From positions 335,126 through 399,125 of the forward strand of contig NZ_WBMS02000003.1 in the NCBI RefSeq assembly GCF_008923205.2: a DNA stretch of 64,000 nt, written 5' to 3'. The notes below the pieces were generated by a model, which made no database searches, was not told the origin of the DNA, and saw only the letters and a list, made by a program, of their open reading frames with translations. The position numbers were made by a program, and so were the translations under genes. The stretch comes from Actinomadura physcomitrii (lineage in GTDB: Bacteria; Actinomycetota; Actinomycetes; Streptosporangiales; Streptosporangiaceae). Of this stretch, positions 50,019 to 58,803 are shown one piece after another. The stretch's first letter is position 1. Each line of letters begins with the position of its first letter.

Positions 50019-51215
50019 TCAAGAACGTGCACGGTACTCGCCCAGCAGGCCGCGGGAGATGATCGTCTTCTGGATCTCACTCGTGCCCTCGCCGATCAGC
50101 AGGAACGGCGCCTCGCGCATCAGCCGCTCGATCTCGTACTCCTTCGAGTACCCGTACCCGCCGTGGATCCGGAACGCGTCCTGCGTGACCTCCGTGCAGT
50201 ACTCCGACGCGATCAGCTTCGCCATGCCCGCCTCGACGTCGTTGCGCTCGCCCGAGTCCTTCAGCCGGGCCGCGTTCACCATCATCAGGTGCGCCGCCTC
50301 GACCTTCGTCGCCATCTCGGCCAGCTTGAACGCCACCGCCTGGTGCTCGGCGATCGCCTTGCCGAACGTCTTGCGCTGCTGGGCGTACTCCACCGCCAGC
50401 TCGAACGCCCGGATCGCGATGCCGCAAGCCCGCGCCGCGACGTTCACCCGGCCGACCTCGACACCGTCCATCATGTACGCGAAGCCCTTGCCCGGCGCCT
50501 CGCCGAGAATCATGTCCGCGCCGATCTGGTAGCCGTCGAAGATCGCCTCGGTCGTGTCGACGCCCTTGTAGCCCATCTTGTCGATCTTGCCGGGGATGGT
50601 CAGGCCCGGCACCACCTCGCCGAAGCCCTCCGGTTTCTCCACGAGGAACGTCGTCAGGTTCTGGTGGGCCTTCTCCGCACCCTCGTCCGTCCGCACCAGC
50701 AGCGCGATCAGGTTGGACGAACCACCGTTCGTCAGCCACATCTTGGAGCCGTCGATGACGTAGCCGTCATCGGTCTTCTTCGCCTTCGTCTTGATCGCCG
50801 CGACGTCCGACCCGAGGTCCGGCTCCGACATCGAGAACGAGCCGCGCACCTCGCCGGTCGCCATCCGCGGTAGGAAGTGCCGCTTCTGCGCCTCCGTGCC
50901 GTGGCGGGAGATCATGTGCGCCACGATGAAGTGCGTGTTGATCACGCCGGACACGCTCATCCAGCCCCGCGCGATCTCCTCGACCACCAGCGCGTAGGTC
51001 AGCAGCGACTCGCCGAGCCCGCCGTGCTCCTCCGGGATGGTGATCCCGAACAGGCCCATCTCCTTCATGCCCTCGACGATGTCCGCCGGGTAGGTGTCGG
51101 AGTGCTCGAGCCTCTGCGCGTGCGGGATGACCTCCTTGTCGACGAACGAGCGGACGGTCGCGAGGATCTCCGACTGCATGTCGGACAGGCCGGCGGTCTG
51201 GGCGAGACGGGCCAC
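50019..51215 (-). CDS. Acyl-CoA dehydrogenase
   Basis: A 398-residue flavoprotein from GTG 51215 (AGGAG upstream). Motifs: FSMSEPDLGSDVAAIKTKA and WLTNGGSSNLIALLVRT for FAD and substrate, RKTFGKAIAEHQAV, and the C-terminal IHGGYGYSKEYEIERLMREA then IGEGTSEIQKTIISR. The GEGTSE context places the catalytic base as Glu in the usual position. It introduces the alpha,beta double bond of an acyl-CoA. It is the last gene of the minus-strand operon that starts at the 19-bp TetR element at 55210. Confidence 0.95.
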   Translation of the reverse strand: MARLAQTAGLSDMQSEILATVRSFVDKEVIPHAQRLEHSDTYPADIVEGMKEMGLFGITIPEEHGGLGESLLTYALVVEEIARGWMSVSGVINTHFIVAHMISRHGTEAQKRHFLPRMATGEVRGSFSMSEPDLGSDVAAIKTKAKKTDDGYVIDGSKMWLTNGGSSNLIALLVRTDEGAEKAHQNLTTFLVEKPEGFGEVVPGLTIPGKIDKMGYKGVDTTEAIFDGYQIGADMILGEAPGKGFAYMMDGVEVGRVNVAARACGIAIRAFELAVEYAQQRKTFGKAIAEHQAVAFKLAEMATKVEAAHLMMVNAARLKDSGERNDVEAGMAKLIASEYCTEVTQDAFRIHGGYGYSKEYEIERLMREAPFLLIGEGTSEIQKTIISRGLLGEYRARS

Positions 51216-51282
51216 AGTTCTTCTCCTGGTCGGTCAAGACAACGGCAGCGTCAGCGTCTCCGTGACGCAGAGCGGTTCGGGG

Positions 51283-52497
51283 TCAGAGCGAGATTTGCTC
51301 GAAGATCGCGGCGAGACCCTGTCCGCCGCCGATGCACATCGTCTCCAGGCCGTACCGGGCCTCTCGACGCTGCATTTCGCGGGCGAGGGTAGCGAGGATC
51401 CGGGCACCGGTGGCGCCGACCGGGTGGCCCAGTGAGATGCCGGAACCGTGCACGTTCAGGCGATTGAAATCCGCTTCGCCGAAGCCCCATTCGCGTGTGC
51501 ACGCGAGGGTTTGGGCGGCGAAGGCCTCGTTGAGCTCGATCAGGTCCATGTCGGACATCTTGAGCCCGCCCCGCTCGAGGGCGGCATGCGACGCGGGCAC
51601 CGGGCCGATGCCCATGGTCTTCGGCGGCACCCCGGCCACGGCCCACGACACGAGCCGGACGAGCGGTCGCAGCCCGAGCGACTCCGCGTGCTGCCGGTGG
51701 GTCACGACGCACACCGCGGCGGCGTCGTTCTGTCCGCTGGCGTTGCCGGCGGTGACGGTCGCGTCCGGATCCTGCTTGCCCAGCACCGGCCTCAGCTTGC
51801 CCAAGGTCTCCAGGGTGGTGTCCGCACGGGGGTGTTCGTCGGTGTCCACCACAGTGTCGCCCTTGCGGGACTTGACGGTCACCGGGACGATCTCCTCGTC
51901 GAAGACACCCGCCTGCTGGGCGGCGACCGCGCGCTGGTGCGACGTGACCGCGAGCCGGTCCTGCTCTTCCCGGGAGATGGAGTACTGGGAGCGCAGGTTC
52001 TCGGCGGTCTCCAGCATGCCGCCGGGCACCGGGTGGTCCCGGCCGCCCGCGGTCACGCGGCCGCGGGCGAGCCCGTCGTGAAGGGTCACCCCGTCGCCCT
52101 TGACGCCCCGGCGCATCTGCGTGGAGTAGAAGGCGACGTTGCTCATGCTTTCCGTGCCGCCGGCGACGGCCAGCTCGTTGACACCGGTTGCCACCTGCAT
52201 CGCGGCCTGGAGCACCGCCTGCAGCCCGGAGCCGCAGCGGCGGTCCACCTGCATCCCGGGCACGGTCACCGGCAGGCCGGCGTCCAGTGCTACGACGCGG
52301 CCGATGGCCGGGGCGTCGCTGTTGGGGTAGCAGTGGCCGAGGATCACGTCGCCGATTGCGGCCGGGTCGAGGCCGGTGCGTTCGAGAAGACCACGCAGCA
52401 CCACCTCGCCCAGCTCGGCGGCGGTGAGGCCGGCCAGGCCGCCCCCGAACCGGCCGATGGGGGTGCGGACCGGTTCGCAGATGACGATCTCACGCAT
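51283..52497 (-). CDS. Acetyl-CoA C-acyltransferase (thiolase), degradative type
   Basis: A 404-residue thiolase with opening [20 protein letters not shown], nucleophile Cys in [32 protein letters not shown] and [13 protein letters not shown], all active-site loops intact. It cleaves 3-oxoacyl-CoA with CoA to release acetyl-CoA or propionyl-CoA. AAAGGA precedes the ATG. A second thiolase in the same operon is reduced to a scar (54976-55168), so this copy probably covers the step. Confidence 0.95.
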   Translation of the reverse strand: MREIVICEPVRTPIGRFGGGLAGLTAAELGEVVLRGLLERTGLDPAAIGDVILGHCYPNSDAPAIGRVVALDAGLPVTVPGMQVDRRCGSGLQAVLQAAMQVATGVNELAVAGGTESMSNVAFYSTQMRRGVKGDGVTLHDGLARGRVTAGGRDHPVPGGMLETAENLRSQYSISREEQDRLAVTSHQRAVAAQQAGVFDEEIVPVTVKSRKGDTVVDTDEHPRADTTLETLGKLRPVLGKQDPDATVTAGNASGQNDAAAVCVVTHRQHAESLGLRPLVRLVSWAVAGVPPKTMGIGPVPASHAALERGGLKMSDMDLIELNEAFAAQTLACTREWGFGEADFNRLNVHGSGISLGHPVGATGARILATLAREMQRREARYGLETMCIGGGQGLAAIFEQISL

Positions 52498-52518
52498 GGG
52501 TGGAATCCTTTCGCGTAC

Positions 52519-53240
52519 TCACATGAACCGTCCGCCGGTGACCTCGAGCACGGTGCCCGTCAGGTAGGAGGACAGGTCCGAGGCGAGAAACAGCACGACG
52601 TTCGCAACTTCGGCGGGCTCGCCAGGACGGCCCATCGGGATCTCGCTCATCTTCTGGTCCCACGCCTTCTGCGGCATCGCCTCGGTCATCGCGGAGCGGA
52701 TGAGGCCGGGCTGCACGGCGTTGACGCGGACACCGAGGTGGGCCAGCTCCTTCGCCGCGGCTTTGGTCAGGCCGACCATGCCGGCCTTGGCCGCCGAGTA
52801 GTTCGTCTGGCCCACCATGCCGACCTTGCCGGACAGCGAGGAGATGTTGACGATCGCGCTCGCGCGCTGCTCTCGCATGATCGCCGCCGCCTTGCGGGTG
52901 CCATTCCAAGGTTCTTTGAGGTGCACCGAGACCACCTGGTCGAACTCGAGCTCGGTCATCTTCCGCATCGTCGCGTCCCTTGTGATGCCCCGCGTTGTTC
53001 ACCAGGACGTCGAGCGAGCCGAACGTCGCCACCGCGTGGGCCAGCAGACCGTTCACATCGGAGGCGGAGGTGACGTCGCAGCGGAACGCGGAGGCAGTGC
53101 CGGTGCCACCGAACTTTTCTGCGGCGGCCTCGGTCGCGACGACGTCGAGATCGCCGAGCGCCACACGGGCGCCTTCCGCTACTAAGCGGTCCGCGATCGC
53201 GAAGCCGATTCCCTGGGCGCCGCCGGTGACTACTCGCGGC
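52519..53240 (-). pseudogene. SDR (FabG-like) gene, frameshifted and lacking its start
   Basis: The N-terminal part [20 protein letters not shown] and [10 protein letters not shown] is in one frame. After a run of four C at 52988-52991 (one base too many) the protein continues one frame over as [42 protein letters not shown] and [14 protein letters not shown] to the stop at 52519. No start codon precedes the cofactor motif: it is joined directly to the acyl-CoA dehydrogenase remnant upstream. The C-terminal frame could in principle be read from ATG 52968 but lacks the cofactor site. Confidence 0.8.
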
Positions 53241-53249
53241 GGACGGGGC

Positions 53250-53702
53250 GATCCGCCGGTCCGAGCCGCTGTCGTATCCCGCCGCCGCGTCGCGGACCAG
53301 GGCGCGACCGGCGGCGACGCCGGTGTACTGATCCGCGAGCATCGCCTGGACCAGCTGGTGCTCGCCGATCGGCACGCCGCCCTGGGTGTTTTCCGCCGCG
53401 TAGAGGACGGACTCCTCGAGCGCGCGCTGGGCGCTGTCGACCGCGAGCGCCGCGATGTGCACCCGGCCGCGCGCGAGCGACGTCAATGCCGCGCGGTAGC
53501 CCACCTCTTCGGCGCCCCCGCCGAGCGCGGAATCCGGCACGCGGGCCCGGTCGAAATGGACGTCGGCGGTCCAGGCGCCCTCTTGGCCCATCTTCGCGTC
53601 CTTAGGGCCGACGCGGACACCCGGCGTGTCGGTGGGCACGAGGAACACGGCGATCCCCGGGTCCTTGCCCGCAGGTTTTCGGTCTACCCGGTGACCGGTC
53701 AT
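53250..53702 (-). pseudogene. Acyl-CoA dehydrogenase fragment missing both ends
   Basis: From an ATG at 53702 that overlaps the MaoC stop by four bases, the frame reads [60 protein letters not shown] and ends at RRIAPSAA. This is the middle of an acyl-CoA dehydrogenase; the N-terminal 180 residues and the C-terminal arm with the catalytic base are absent. It then runs out of frame into the SDR remnant. Two deletions, one at each end, explain this. Confidence 0.8.
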
Positions 53703-54157
53703 TCGTACCGGCGGAGCAGGACCGTGGCGACACAGGCCGGCTTCGAGTGGTTCTCGATCTCGATGACGAACGCGAGTCGCAGCTGGACGCCGCCGGGAAC
53801 GTCGGTAACCTCCTCGAGTGTGGCTGTGCCGCGCACGCGGCTGCCTGCCGGGACTGGGGCGGGGAAGCGGACCTTGTCGCAGCCGTAGTTGACGCCCATC
53901 CGGAACCCGGTCACCTGCAGGATCTCCGGCAGCATCTTCGGGATCAGCGACAGCGTGAGGAAACCGTGGGCGATCGCGCCGCCGAAGGCGCTCTCCCGCG
54001 TGGCGCGCTCGACGTCGACGTGGATCCACTGGTGATCGCTCGTGGCGTCGGCGAAGGCGTTGATTCGTTCCTGGGAGATCAGCACCCAGTCGCTGTGGCC
54101 GAGCGGCTTCCCGGTCAGTTCCCTGAGGCCGGCCGCGCCGGTGGCGACCGCGGTCAT
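53699..54157 (-). CDS. MaoC-like hydratase (hot-dog fold)
   Basis: A 152-residue protein whose ATG overlaps the stop of the upstream SDR gene by four bases. It has the MaoC/R-hydratase layout: SQERINAFADATSDHQWIHV then DVERA (hydratase 2 motif with Asp and His), FGGAIAHGFLTLSLIP and VNYGCDKVRFPAPVPAGSRV. It hydrates enoyl-CoA to 3-hydroxyacyl-CoA. Its position after a FabG-like SDR fits a complete hydration-oxidation-thiolysis chain. Confidence 0.94.
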   Translation of the reverse strand: MTAVATGAAGLRELTGKPLGHSDWVLISQERINAFADATSDHQWIHVDVERATRESAFGGAIAHGFLTLSLIPKMLPEILQVTGFRMGVNYGCDKVRFPAPVPAGSRVRGTATLEEVTDVPGGVQLRLAFVIEIENHSKPACVATVLLRRYE

Positions 54158-54912
54158 GCCTTCGGCCCGCCGGCGACGTAGATGACCTGGCCGGACACGT
54201 AGCCCGCGCCTTCGCTCACCAGGAACGAGACAGTGTGGGCGATGTCGCCGGGCTCGCCGGCGCGAGCGACGGGGATCGCTTTGACGCGGGCCGCGAGGTA
54301 GGTGTCCCAGTCTTCGCCGATTCGCGCGGCGGTCGCCCGGGTCATGTCGCTGACGATGAACCCGGGGGCGACGCAGTTGGCGGTGACGCCGAACTTGCCG
54401 AGTTCGAGGGCCAGTGTCTTGGTGAAGCCCTGCAGCCCGGCCTTGACGGTGGAGTAGTTGGCCTGGCCGCGGTTGCCGAGTGCGGAGGTGCTGGAGATGT
54501 TGACGATGCGGCCGAAGCCTGCGTCGACCATGTGCTTCTGGACGGCTTTGGTCATCAGGAACGAGCCGCGCAGATGCACGTTGACGACGGTGTCCCAGTC
54601 CTCGGCCGACATCTTGAACAGCAGGTTGTCGCGGGTCACACCGGCGTTGTTCACGAGGACGGTCGGCGCCCCGAGTTCGGAGACGATCCGGTTTACCGCG
54701 GCGTTCACCTGGTCCTGGTTCGAGACGTCGGCCCCGACGGCGAGCGCCCGGCCGCCGGCGGTCTCGATGCCTTCCACAGTGGACTTGCCGGCGGTCTCGT
54801 CGAGGTCGAGCACCGCCACGGCGAACCCATCCGAGGCGAGCCGTATCGCGGTAGCGGCACCGATGCCGCGGGCCGAGCCGGTGACGATGGCAACGCGTTC
54901 GCGAGTAGTCAC
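54154..54912 (-). CDS. Short-chain dehydrogenase, FabG/3-hydroxyacyl-CoA dehydrogenase-like
   Basis: GTG 54912, with GAAGGAG 9 bases upstream, gives 252 residues. TGSARGIG, NNAGV, ISSTSA with catalytic Ser, YSTVK active-site pair and GYVSGQVIYVAGG are all intact. It should oxidise a 3-hydroxyacyl-CoA (or similar) with NAD(P)+. It is translationally coupled to the MaoC gene and follows the thiolase scar; the operon promoter is likely at the 19-bp TetR element. Confidence 0.94.
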   Translation of the reverse strand: MTTRERVAIVTGSARGIGAATAIRLASDGFAVAVLDLDETAGKSTVEGIETAGGRALAVGADVSNQDQVNAAVNRIVSELGAPTVLVNNAGVTRDNLLFKMSAEDWDTVVNVHLRGSFLMTKAVQKHMVDAGFGRIVNISSTSALGNRGQANYSTVKAGLQGFTKTLALELGKFGVTANCVAPGFIVSDMTRATAARIGEDWDTYLAARVKAIPVARAGEPGDIAHTVSFLVSEGAGYVSGQVIYVAGGPKA

Positions 54913-54975
54913 GGTGATGTGCTCCTTCCCAGGCGGGGCCTGGATCGTGTTTTGTCGGCGGACGAAGGAAACCAA

Positions 54976-55168
54976 CCCTTGGTGAAGATCGCGGCGAGCC
55001 CCTCGCCGCCACCGATGCACATGGTTTCGGGGCCGTATCGGGCATCGCGACGCGGCATCACCTGCAAACCCGTGGTCGTCACCGGCAGGCCGCTGCGCTC
55101 GAGGATCGCCGCGATCACCGTGGCCGCCAAGGTGTGCGCACCAGTTCGCAGATGACCGCTTCTCGCAC
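54976..55168 (-). pseudogene. Thiolase scar with multiple internal deletions
   Basis: A good start (AGGAGG, GTG 55168) gives MREAVICELVRT, the opening of a thiolase. Directly after, in another frame, come HTLAATVIAAILERSGLP, then VTTTGLQV, then [18 protein letters not shown] and LAAIF. In an intact thiolase these words are spread over about 390 residues and stand in the same order. Three or more internal deletions have removed over 85 percent of the gene while leaving both ends. Confidence 0.8.
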
Positions 55169-55209
55169 GGTGCCTCCTGACCACGAGGGACGGTCGAGGA
55201 CACCATATA

Positions 55210-55228
55210 TTATCGAGCGTTCGAATAA
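55210..55228. promoter_or_regulatory. 19-bp TetR element, copy 1
   Basis: TTATCGAGCGTTCGAATAA, an imperfect palindrome 42 bases upstream of the thiolase scar on the minus strand and adjacent to the end of the TetR gene. It differs from copy 2 at two positions. Confidence 0.6.
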
Positions 55229-55267
55229 TTGTGAGGACAGTCACCCGACCGCCCTGGTAGGCGTTGC

Positions 55268-55933
55268 TCAGTCCGCTTGCTCGCGGTAGCCGACCAGGGC
55301 GTGGGCGAGCTCCCAGTAGCGCGTCACCAGCTCGTCCAGACTGATCGGGCCGCTGGGGTCGTACCAGTGGGCGACCGAGTTGCACATGGCGAACACGGCC
55401 CGCCGGGCATCGTCGGGGTACTTGGTCGTGAACTGTCCGGACCGGATGCCGGCGGAGATGATTTCGGTCATCGTGGTCGTCGCCGCGTCCTGCGGTTCCC
55501 TGAGCTGCGCCTGGAAGTCCTCATTGAGGTTCCGCACCTCGCTGAGCATCAGGTTGCTTTCGACCTTGTGGGTGGCGCGATACCGAACGGTCGCGCCAAC
55601 CAGCGCATCCAGGTGCGCAACCGGGTCGTCTCCCGCGACGTCCAGTGCCGCCCGGCAGATCCGGTGGTAGTCCGCGATCCCGTCTTGGAGCAGGGCGAAG
55701 AGCAGCTCTTGCTTACCGGGGTAGTAGTGGTACATCGCGGACATGCTCACGTCCGCCGCCTTGGCGATCGCGCGGATGGACACGCCGTGGTAGCCGTACT
55801 CGGCGAACGCTTCCCGCGCCGCGGCCGTGACGAGCGTGCGGCCGTCGCCTCGCTCCTTGCTGGCCGCCGATGTCGGCCGCCCCGCACGGCGGCGCGGTGT
55901 TGTCGCTGATGTGTTACTGGATCCGCTCGGCAC
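55268..55933 (-). CDS. TetR-family regulator of the beta-oxidation module
   Basis: A 221-residue protein from GTG 55933. After a basic Thr/Arg-rich N-terminus the helix-turn-helix reads AAREAFAEYGYHGVSIRAIA then KAADVSMSAMYHYYPGKQEL, a canonical TetR match. The C-terminal domain (IADYHRICRAALDVAGDDPV; SEVRNLNEDFQAQL) resembles acyl-CoA-responsive TetR regulators of lipid and steroid degradation. A 19-bp element flanks the gene on each side, one before the minus-strand operon and one before the plus-strand acyl-CoA dehydrogenase, so it probably represses both. Confidence 0.93.
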   Translation of the reverse strand: MPSGSSNTSATTPRRRAGRPTSAASKERGDGRTLVTAAAREAFAEYGYHGVSIRAIAKAADVSMSAMYHYYPGKQELLFALLQDGIADYHRICRAALDVAGDDPVAHLDALVGATVRYRATHKVESNLMLSEVRNLNEDFQAQLREPQDAATTTMTEIISAGIRSGQFTTKYPDDARRAVFAMCNSVAHWYDPSGPISLDELVTRYWELAHALVGYREQAD

Positions 55934-56005
55934 GGGTTCACGGTAACCGATCCGCGCCGGTCATTCCGGATGTCGCTTGACGCGAGCGGCCCGTGACGCA
56001 TAAAT

Positions 56006-56024
56006 TTATCGATCGTTCGAATAG
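56006..56024. promoter_or_regulatory. 19-bp TetR element, copy 2
   Basis: TTATCGATCGTTCGAATAG, 14 bases upstream of the acyl-CoA dehydrogenase ATG and 72 bases upstream of the divergent TetR start. It matches copy 1 at 17 of 19 bases. Confidence 0.6.
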
Positions 56025-56038
56025 TTAGGATGTGACGT

Positions 56039-57190
56039 ATGCGCCGGACCGTGTTCGATGCCGACCACGACGCCTTCCGGGAGACCGTGCGGGCGTTCTT
56101 CGAGAAGGAGGTCGTACCCGACTTCCCGCAGTGGGAGAAGCAGGGCCGGGTCCCCAGGAGCTTCTACCGGCGGGTGGGCGACCTCGGCGTGCTCGGCATG
56201 GCGGTGCCGGAGGAATACGGCGGCGGGGGCCAGCCCAGCTACAAGTTCAGCGCCGTGCTGACCGAGGAGTCGATGCGGGCCGAGCTCGGCCTGGGTGCCA
56301 TGCGGGTGCACATGGACATCGTCTTGCCCTACTTCCTCCACTACGCGACGGACGAGCAGAAGCGCCGGTGGTTGCCGGGCATCGCCAGCGGCGAGCTGAT
56401 GACCGCGATCGCGATGACCGAGCCCGACACGGGCTCGGACCTGGCGGGCATTGCGACGTCCGCGGTCCTGAACGGTGACGAGTACGTGGTCAACGGAACG
56501 AAAACGTTCATCACCGGCGGCGTCAACGCCGACCTCGTGCTCGTCGTGGCGAGGACGTCCCCTCCTGCTCCGGACAACCGGCGTGCGGGTCTCAGTCTGA
56601 TCGTCGTCGAAGCCGACCGCCCGGGCTTCGCGGTCGGCGGGAACCTGGAGAAGATCGGAATCAAGGCGCAGGACACAGCCCAACTGTCCTTTTCGGATGT
56701 ACGCGTGCCGGTCGGCAACCTGCTTGGCGAGCCCGATATGGCCTTCCAGCATCTGACCCACAACCTGCCGCAGGAGCGGCTGTCGATCGCCGTCGGTTCC
56801 GTGGCGGCGGCGCGGGCGGCGATGGACGCGGCCGTGCGATACGTCAAGGAGCGCAAGGCGTTCGGCAAACCGATCTCGGCCTTTCAGAACACGCGGTTCG
56901 TACTCGCGGAGTGCGCCACCGAGATCGAGGCGGGGCAGATGCTGGTCGACCGCGCGCTCGACGACCACGACCGGGGCGAGCTGACGGCCGTCGACGCCGC
57001 CAAAGTCAAGCTGTTCTGCACGGAGCTGCAGGGCCGGGTGGTCGACAAGTGCCTTCAGCTGCACGGAGGCTACGGCTACATGGCCGAATACCCGATCTCG
57101 CGCTTGTACACCGACGCCCGGGTGACCCGGATCTACGGTGGTACCAGCGAAATCATGAAGACCATCATCAGCAAGTCGCTCGGTCTCTGA
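56039..57190 (+). CDS. Acyl-CoA dehydrogenase
   Basis: A 383-residue flavoprotein starting with ATG 56039 (AGGA 8 bases upstream). MTEPDTGSDLAGI and TFITGGVNADLVLVV bind FAD and substrate; RKAFGKPISAFQNTRF, LHGGYGYMAEYPISRLYTDA and IYGGTSEIMKTIISKSLGL complete the fold. It is distinct from the copy at 50019 (FITGG rather than LTNGG; YGGTSE rather than GEGTSE). The 19-bp TetR element sits just upstream, and the enoyl-CoA hydratase follows. Confidence 0.95.
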   Translation: MRRTVFDADHDAFRETVRAFFEKEVVPDFPQWEKQGRVPRSFYRRVGDLGVLGMAVPEEYGGGGQPSYKFSAVLTEESMRAELGLGAMRVHMDIVLPYFLHYATDEQKRRWLPGIASGELMTAIAMTEPDTGSDLAGIATSAVLNGDEYVVNGTKTFITGGVNADLVLVVARTSPPAPDNRRAGLSLIVVEADRPGFAVGGNLEKIGIKAQDTAQLSFSDVRVPVGNLLGEPDMAFQHLTHNLPQERLSIAVGSVAAARAAMDAAVRYVKERKAFGKPISAFQNTRFVLAECATEIEAGQMLVDRALDDHDRGELTAVDAAKVKLFCTELQGRVVDKCLQLHGGYGYMAEYPISRLYTDARVTRIYGGTSEIMKTIISKSLGL

Positions 57191-57244
57191 CACCGCACGC
57201 GACGGCGCGAACCCCATCTCCGCTGAAGGATCGAAGGCTGAATC

Positions 57245-58018
57245 ATGTCCGACATCTCCAACGAGGTGCTGACCGAGTATTCGGACGGCATCGCATTGAT
57301 CACGATCAACCGTCCGCGGGCGAAGAACGCGGTCAACGCCGCCACGGCTGCCGCGATCGCGGCCGCTGTCGACACGCTGGAGGAGCGGTCCGATCTCGCG
57401 GTCGGCATCATCACCGGCGCGGGCGGAACCTTCTGTGCCGGCATGGACCTCAAGGAGTTCACCCGCGGTGAGTCGGCGAGCATTCCCGGGCGCGGCTTCG
57501 GCGGGCTCACCGAGTCTCCACCGAGCAAGCCGCTGATCGCCGCGATCGAGGGGTGGGCGCTGGCCGGCGGGTGCGAGCTCGCGCTGAGTGCCGACCTCGT
57601 GGTCGCGGCGCGCACCGCGCGGTTCGGCCTGCCGGAGGTCAAACGCGGTCTCGTGGCGATGGCGGGTGGCCTGCTGCGGCTGCCCAAGGCGCTGCCGTAC
57701 CCGGTCGCGATGCGCATCGCCCTGACCGGCGACCCGATCACCGCCGAGGAAGCGCAACGGTTCGGGCTCGTGTCCGTGTTGAGCGAGGAAGGTGGCGCTC
57801 TGGCGGCTGCGAAAGAACTGGCCGCGACGATCGCTGCCAACGGTCCGCTCGCGGTCCGGGCGACCAAGCGGATCGTCAGCGAATCGGCTCGGTGGACCGA
57901 CGCCGACGCGTTCGAGACTCAGCGCGCCATCGCCCAGCCGGTCATGCAGTCCGCCGACGCCCGCGAAGGTGCGCTGGCGTTCGCGGAAAAGCGCGCCCCG
58001 GCCTGGCGCGGCGAGTGA
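57245..58018 (+). CDS. Enoyl-CoA hydratase/isomerase (crotonase) family
   Basis: A 257-residue crotonase. ALITINRPRAKNAVNAAT at the N-terminus, oxyanion-hole loop GTFCAGMDLKEF and second loop GWALAGGCELALSADLVVAA. The first catalytic Glu of mitochondrial-type hydratases falls in GGCELAL; the second is in GLPEVKRGLV, so hydratase activity is plausible. It follows the acyl-CoA dehydrogenase by 54 bases and supplies the next step. Confidence 0.94.
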   Translation: MSDISNEVLTEYSDGIALITINRPRAKNAVNAATAAAIAAAVDTLEERSDLAVGIITGAGGTFCAGMDLKEFTRGESASIPGRGFGGLTESPPSKPLIAAIEGWALAGGCELALSADLVVAARTARFGLPEVKRGLVAMAGGLLRLPKALPYPVAMRIALTGDPITAEEAQRFGLVSVLSEEGGALAAAKELAATIAANGPLAVRATKRIVSESARWTDADAFETQRAIAQPVMQSADAREGALAFAEKRAPAWRGE

Positions 58019-58066
58019 TTGCGGAACTACGGCGTCTTGCCGTCGAGTATCGACGGAGCCATCTCG

Positions 58067-58800
58067 CTATGGGGAGACCCAGACCTCTTCGGGGAGAATG
58101 CCCATCAGGAGCATACGGGCTCCATGCAGGCGGTTGGCGATCGCGACGGTGTCCGGTGGGGGGACAACTGGCAGGAACCAGAGGTGGGATCCGTTCACCA
58201 TGGCTTCCTGGAGTGTGTGCGTCGCCGCGGTGCGCTGGCCCTCGTCCACAGCCACGCGGCCCTGGTCGATGGCCGCGTCGGCCTCGGGATGGGAACCTTG
58301 CGGAACGCGGGATTCGCCGGACCGCCAGAACTGGGACACGGTGGGTTCGAATGACACCGGCATCGTCTGGCTGAAAATCGCGACCTCGAAGTCCCCACGG
58401 GCAACGGCGGGATAGTTCTCCGCTGCCGGCCGCAGATCGATGGTCACCTCGACGTTCCGGTAGCCGGCCATGAGTGCCTGAACCGCCTCGGCCCGGTCGC
58501 ACGTAGCGGGCGCGCACAAGATGCGGAAGCGCACGGGGCCTTTCAAATCAGCGGCGGCTTGATCGAAGAGGTCCTGCGCGGCCGTCTTGTCGTACCCGAG
58601 CAGGCGGGCGTCGGCGTCGTAGTCGGGGTGGTCCTTGGTGAGGAAGGTCTGCGCGACTTGCCCTTTGCCCTGTCACCGTACGGCGTTGAGCTGCTGGGGG
58701 TCGATCGCGCTGTTGACGGCCTTGCGCACCCGCGGGTCGTTAAACGGAGTGGTCTTTTCGTCGAGGATCATCCATTCGACGGACAGTTTCGGTCGTCGCC
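58067..58800 (-). pseudogene. Remnant of a peptide/solute ABC-importer binding protein (SBP family 5)
   Basis: One minus-strand frame reads WMILDEKTTPFNDPRVRKAV, NSAIDPQQLNAVR, a TGA at 58673-58675, then QGKGQVAQTFLTKDHPDYD. It continues to AHPEADAAID-like text near the C-terminus and a stop at 58067. This is the C-terminal half of a family 5 oligopeptide or nickel-type binding protein. The first half and any lipoprotein signal are missing and the stop is internal. No permease or ATPase partner is present. Confidence 0.75.
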
Positions 58801-58803
58801 GCC

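Noticed and set aside
56006..57757. A 583-codon minus-strand open frame opposite the acyl-CoA dehydrogenase and enoyl-CoA hydratase
   Set aside because: It mirrors two well-supported genes, is rich in Arg, Gly, Asp and His without motifs, and results from GC-rich third positions.
58036..58052. Small CCGTCGA/TCGACGG hairpin after the enoyl-CoA hydratase
   Set aside because: A 7-bp stem inside DNA that also encodes the SBP remnant tail region is too weak to call a terminator.
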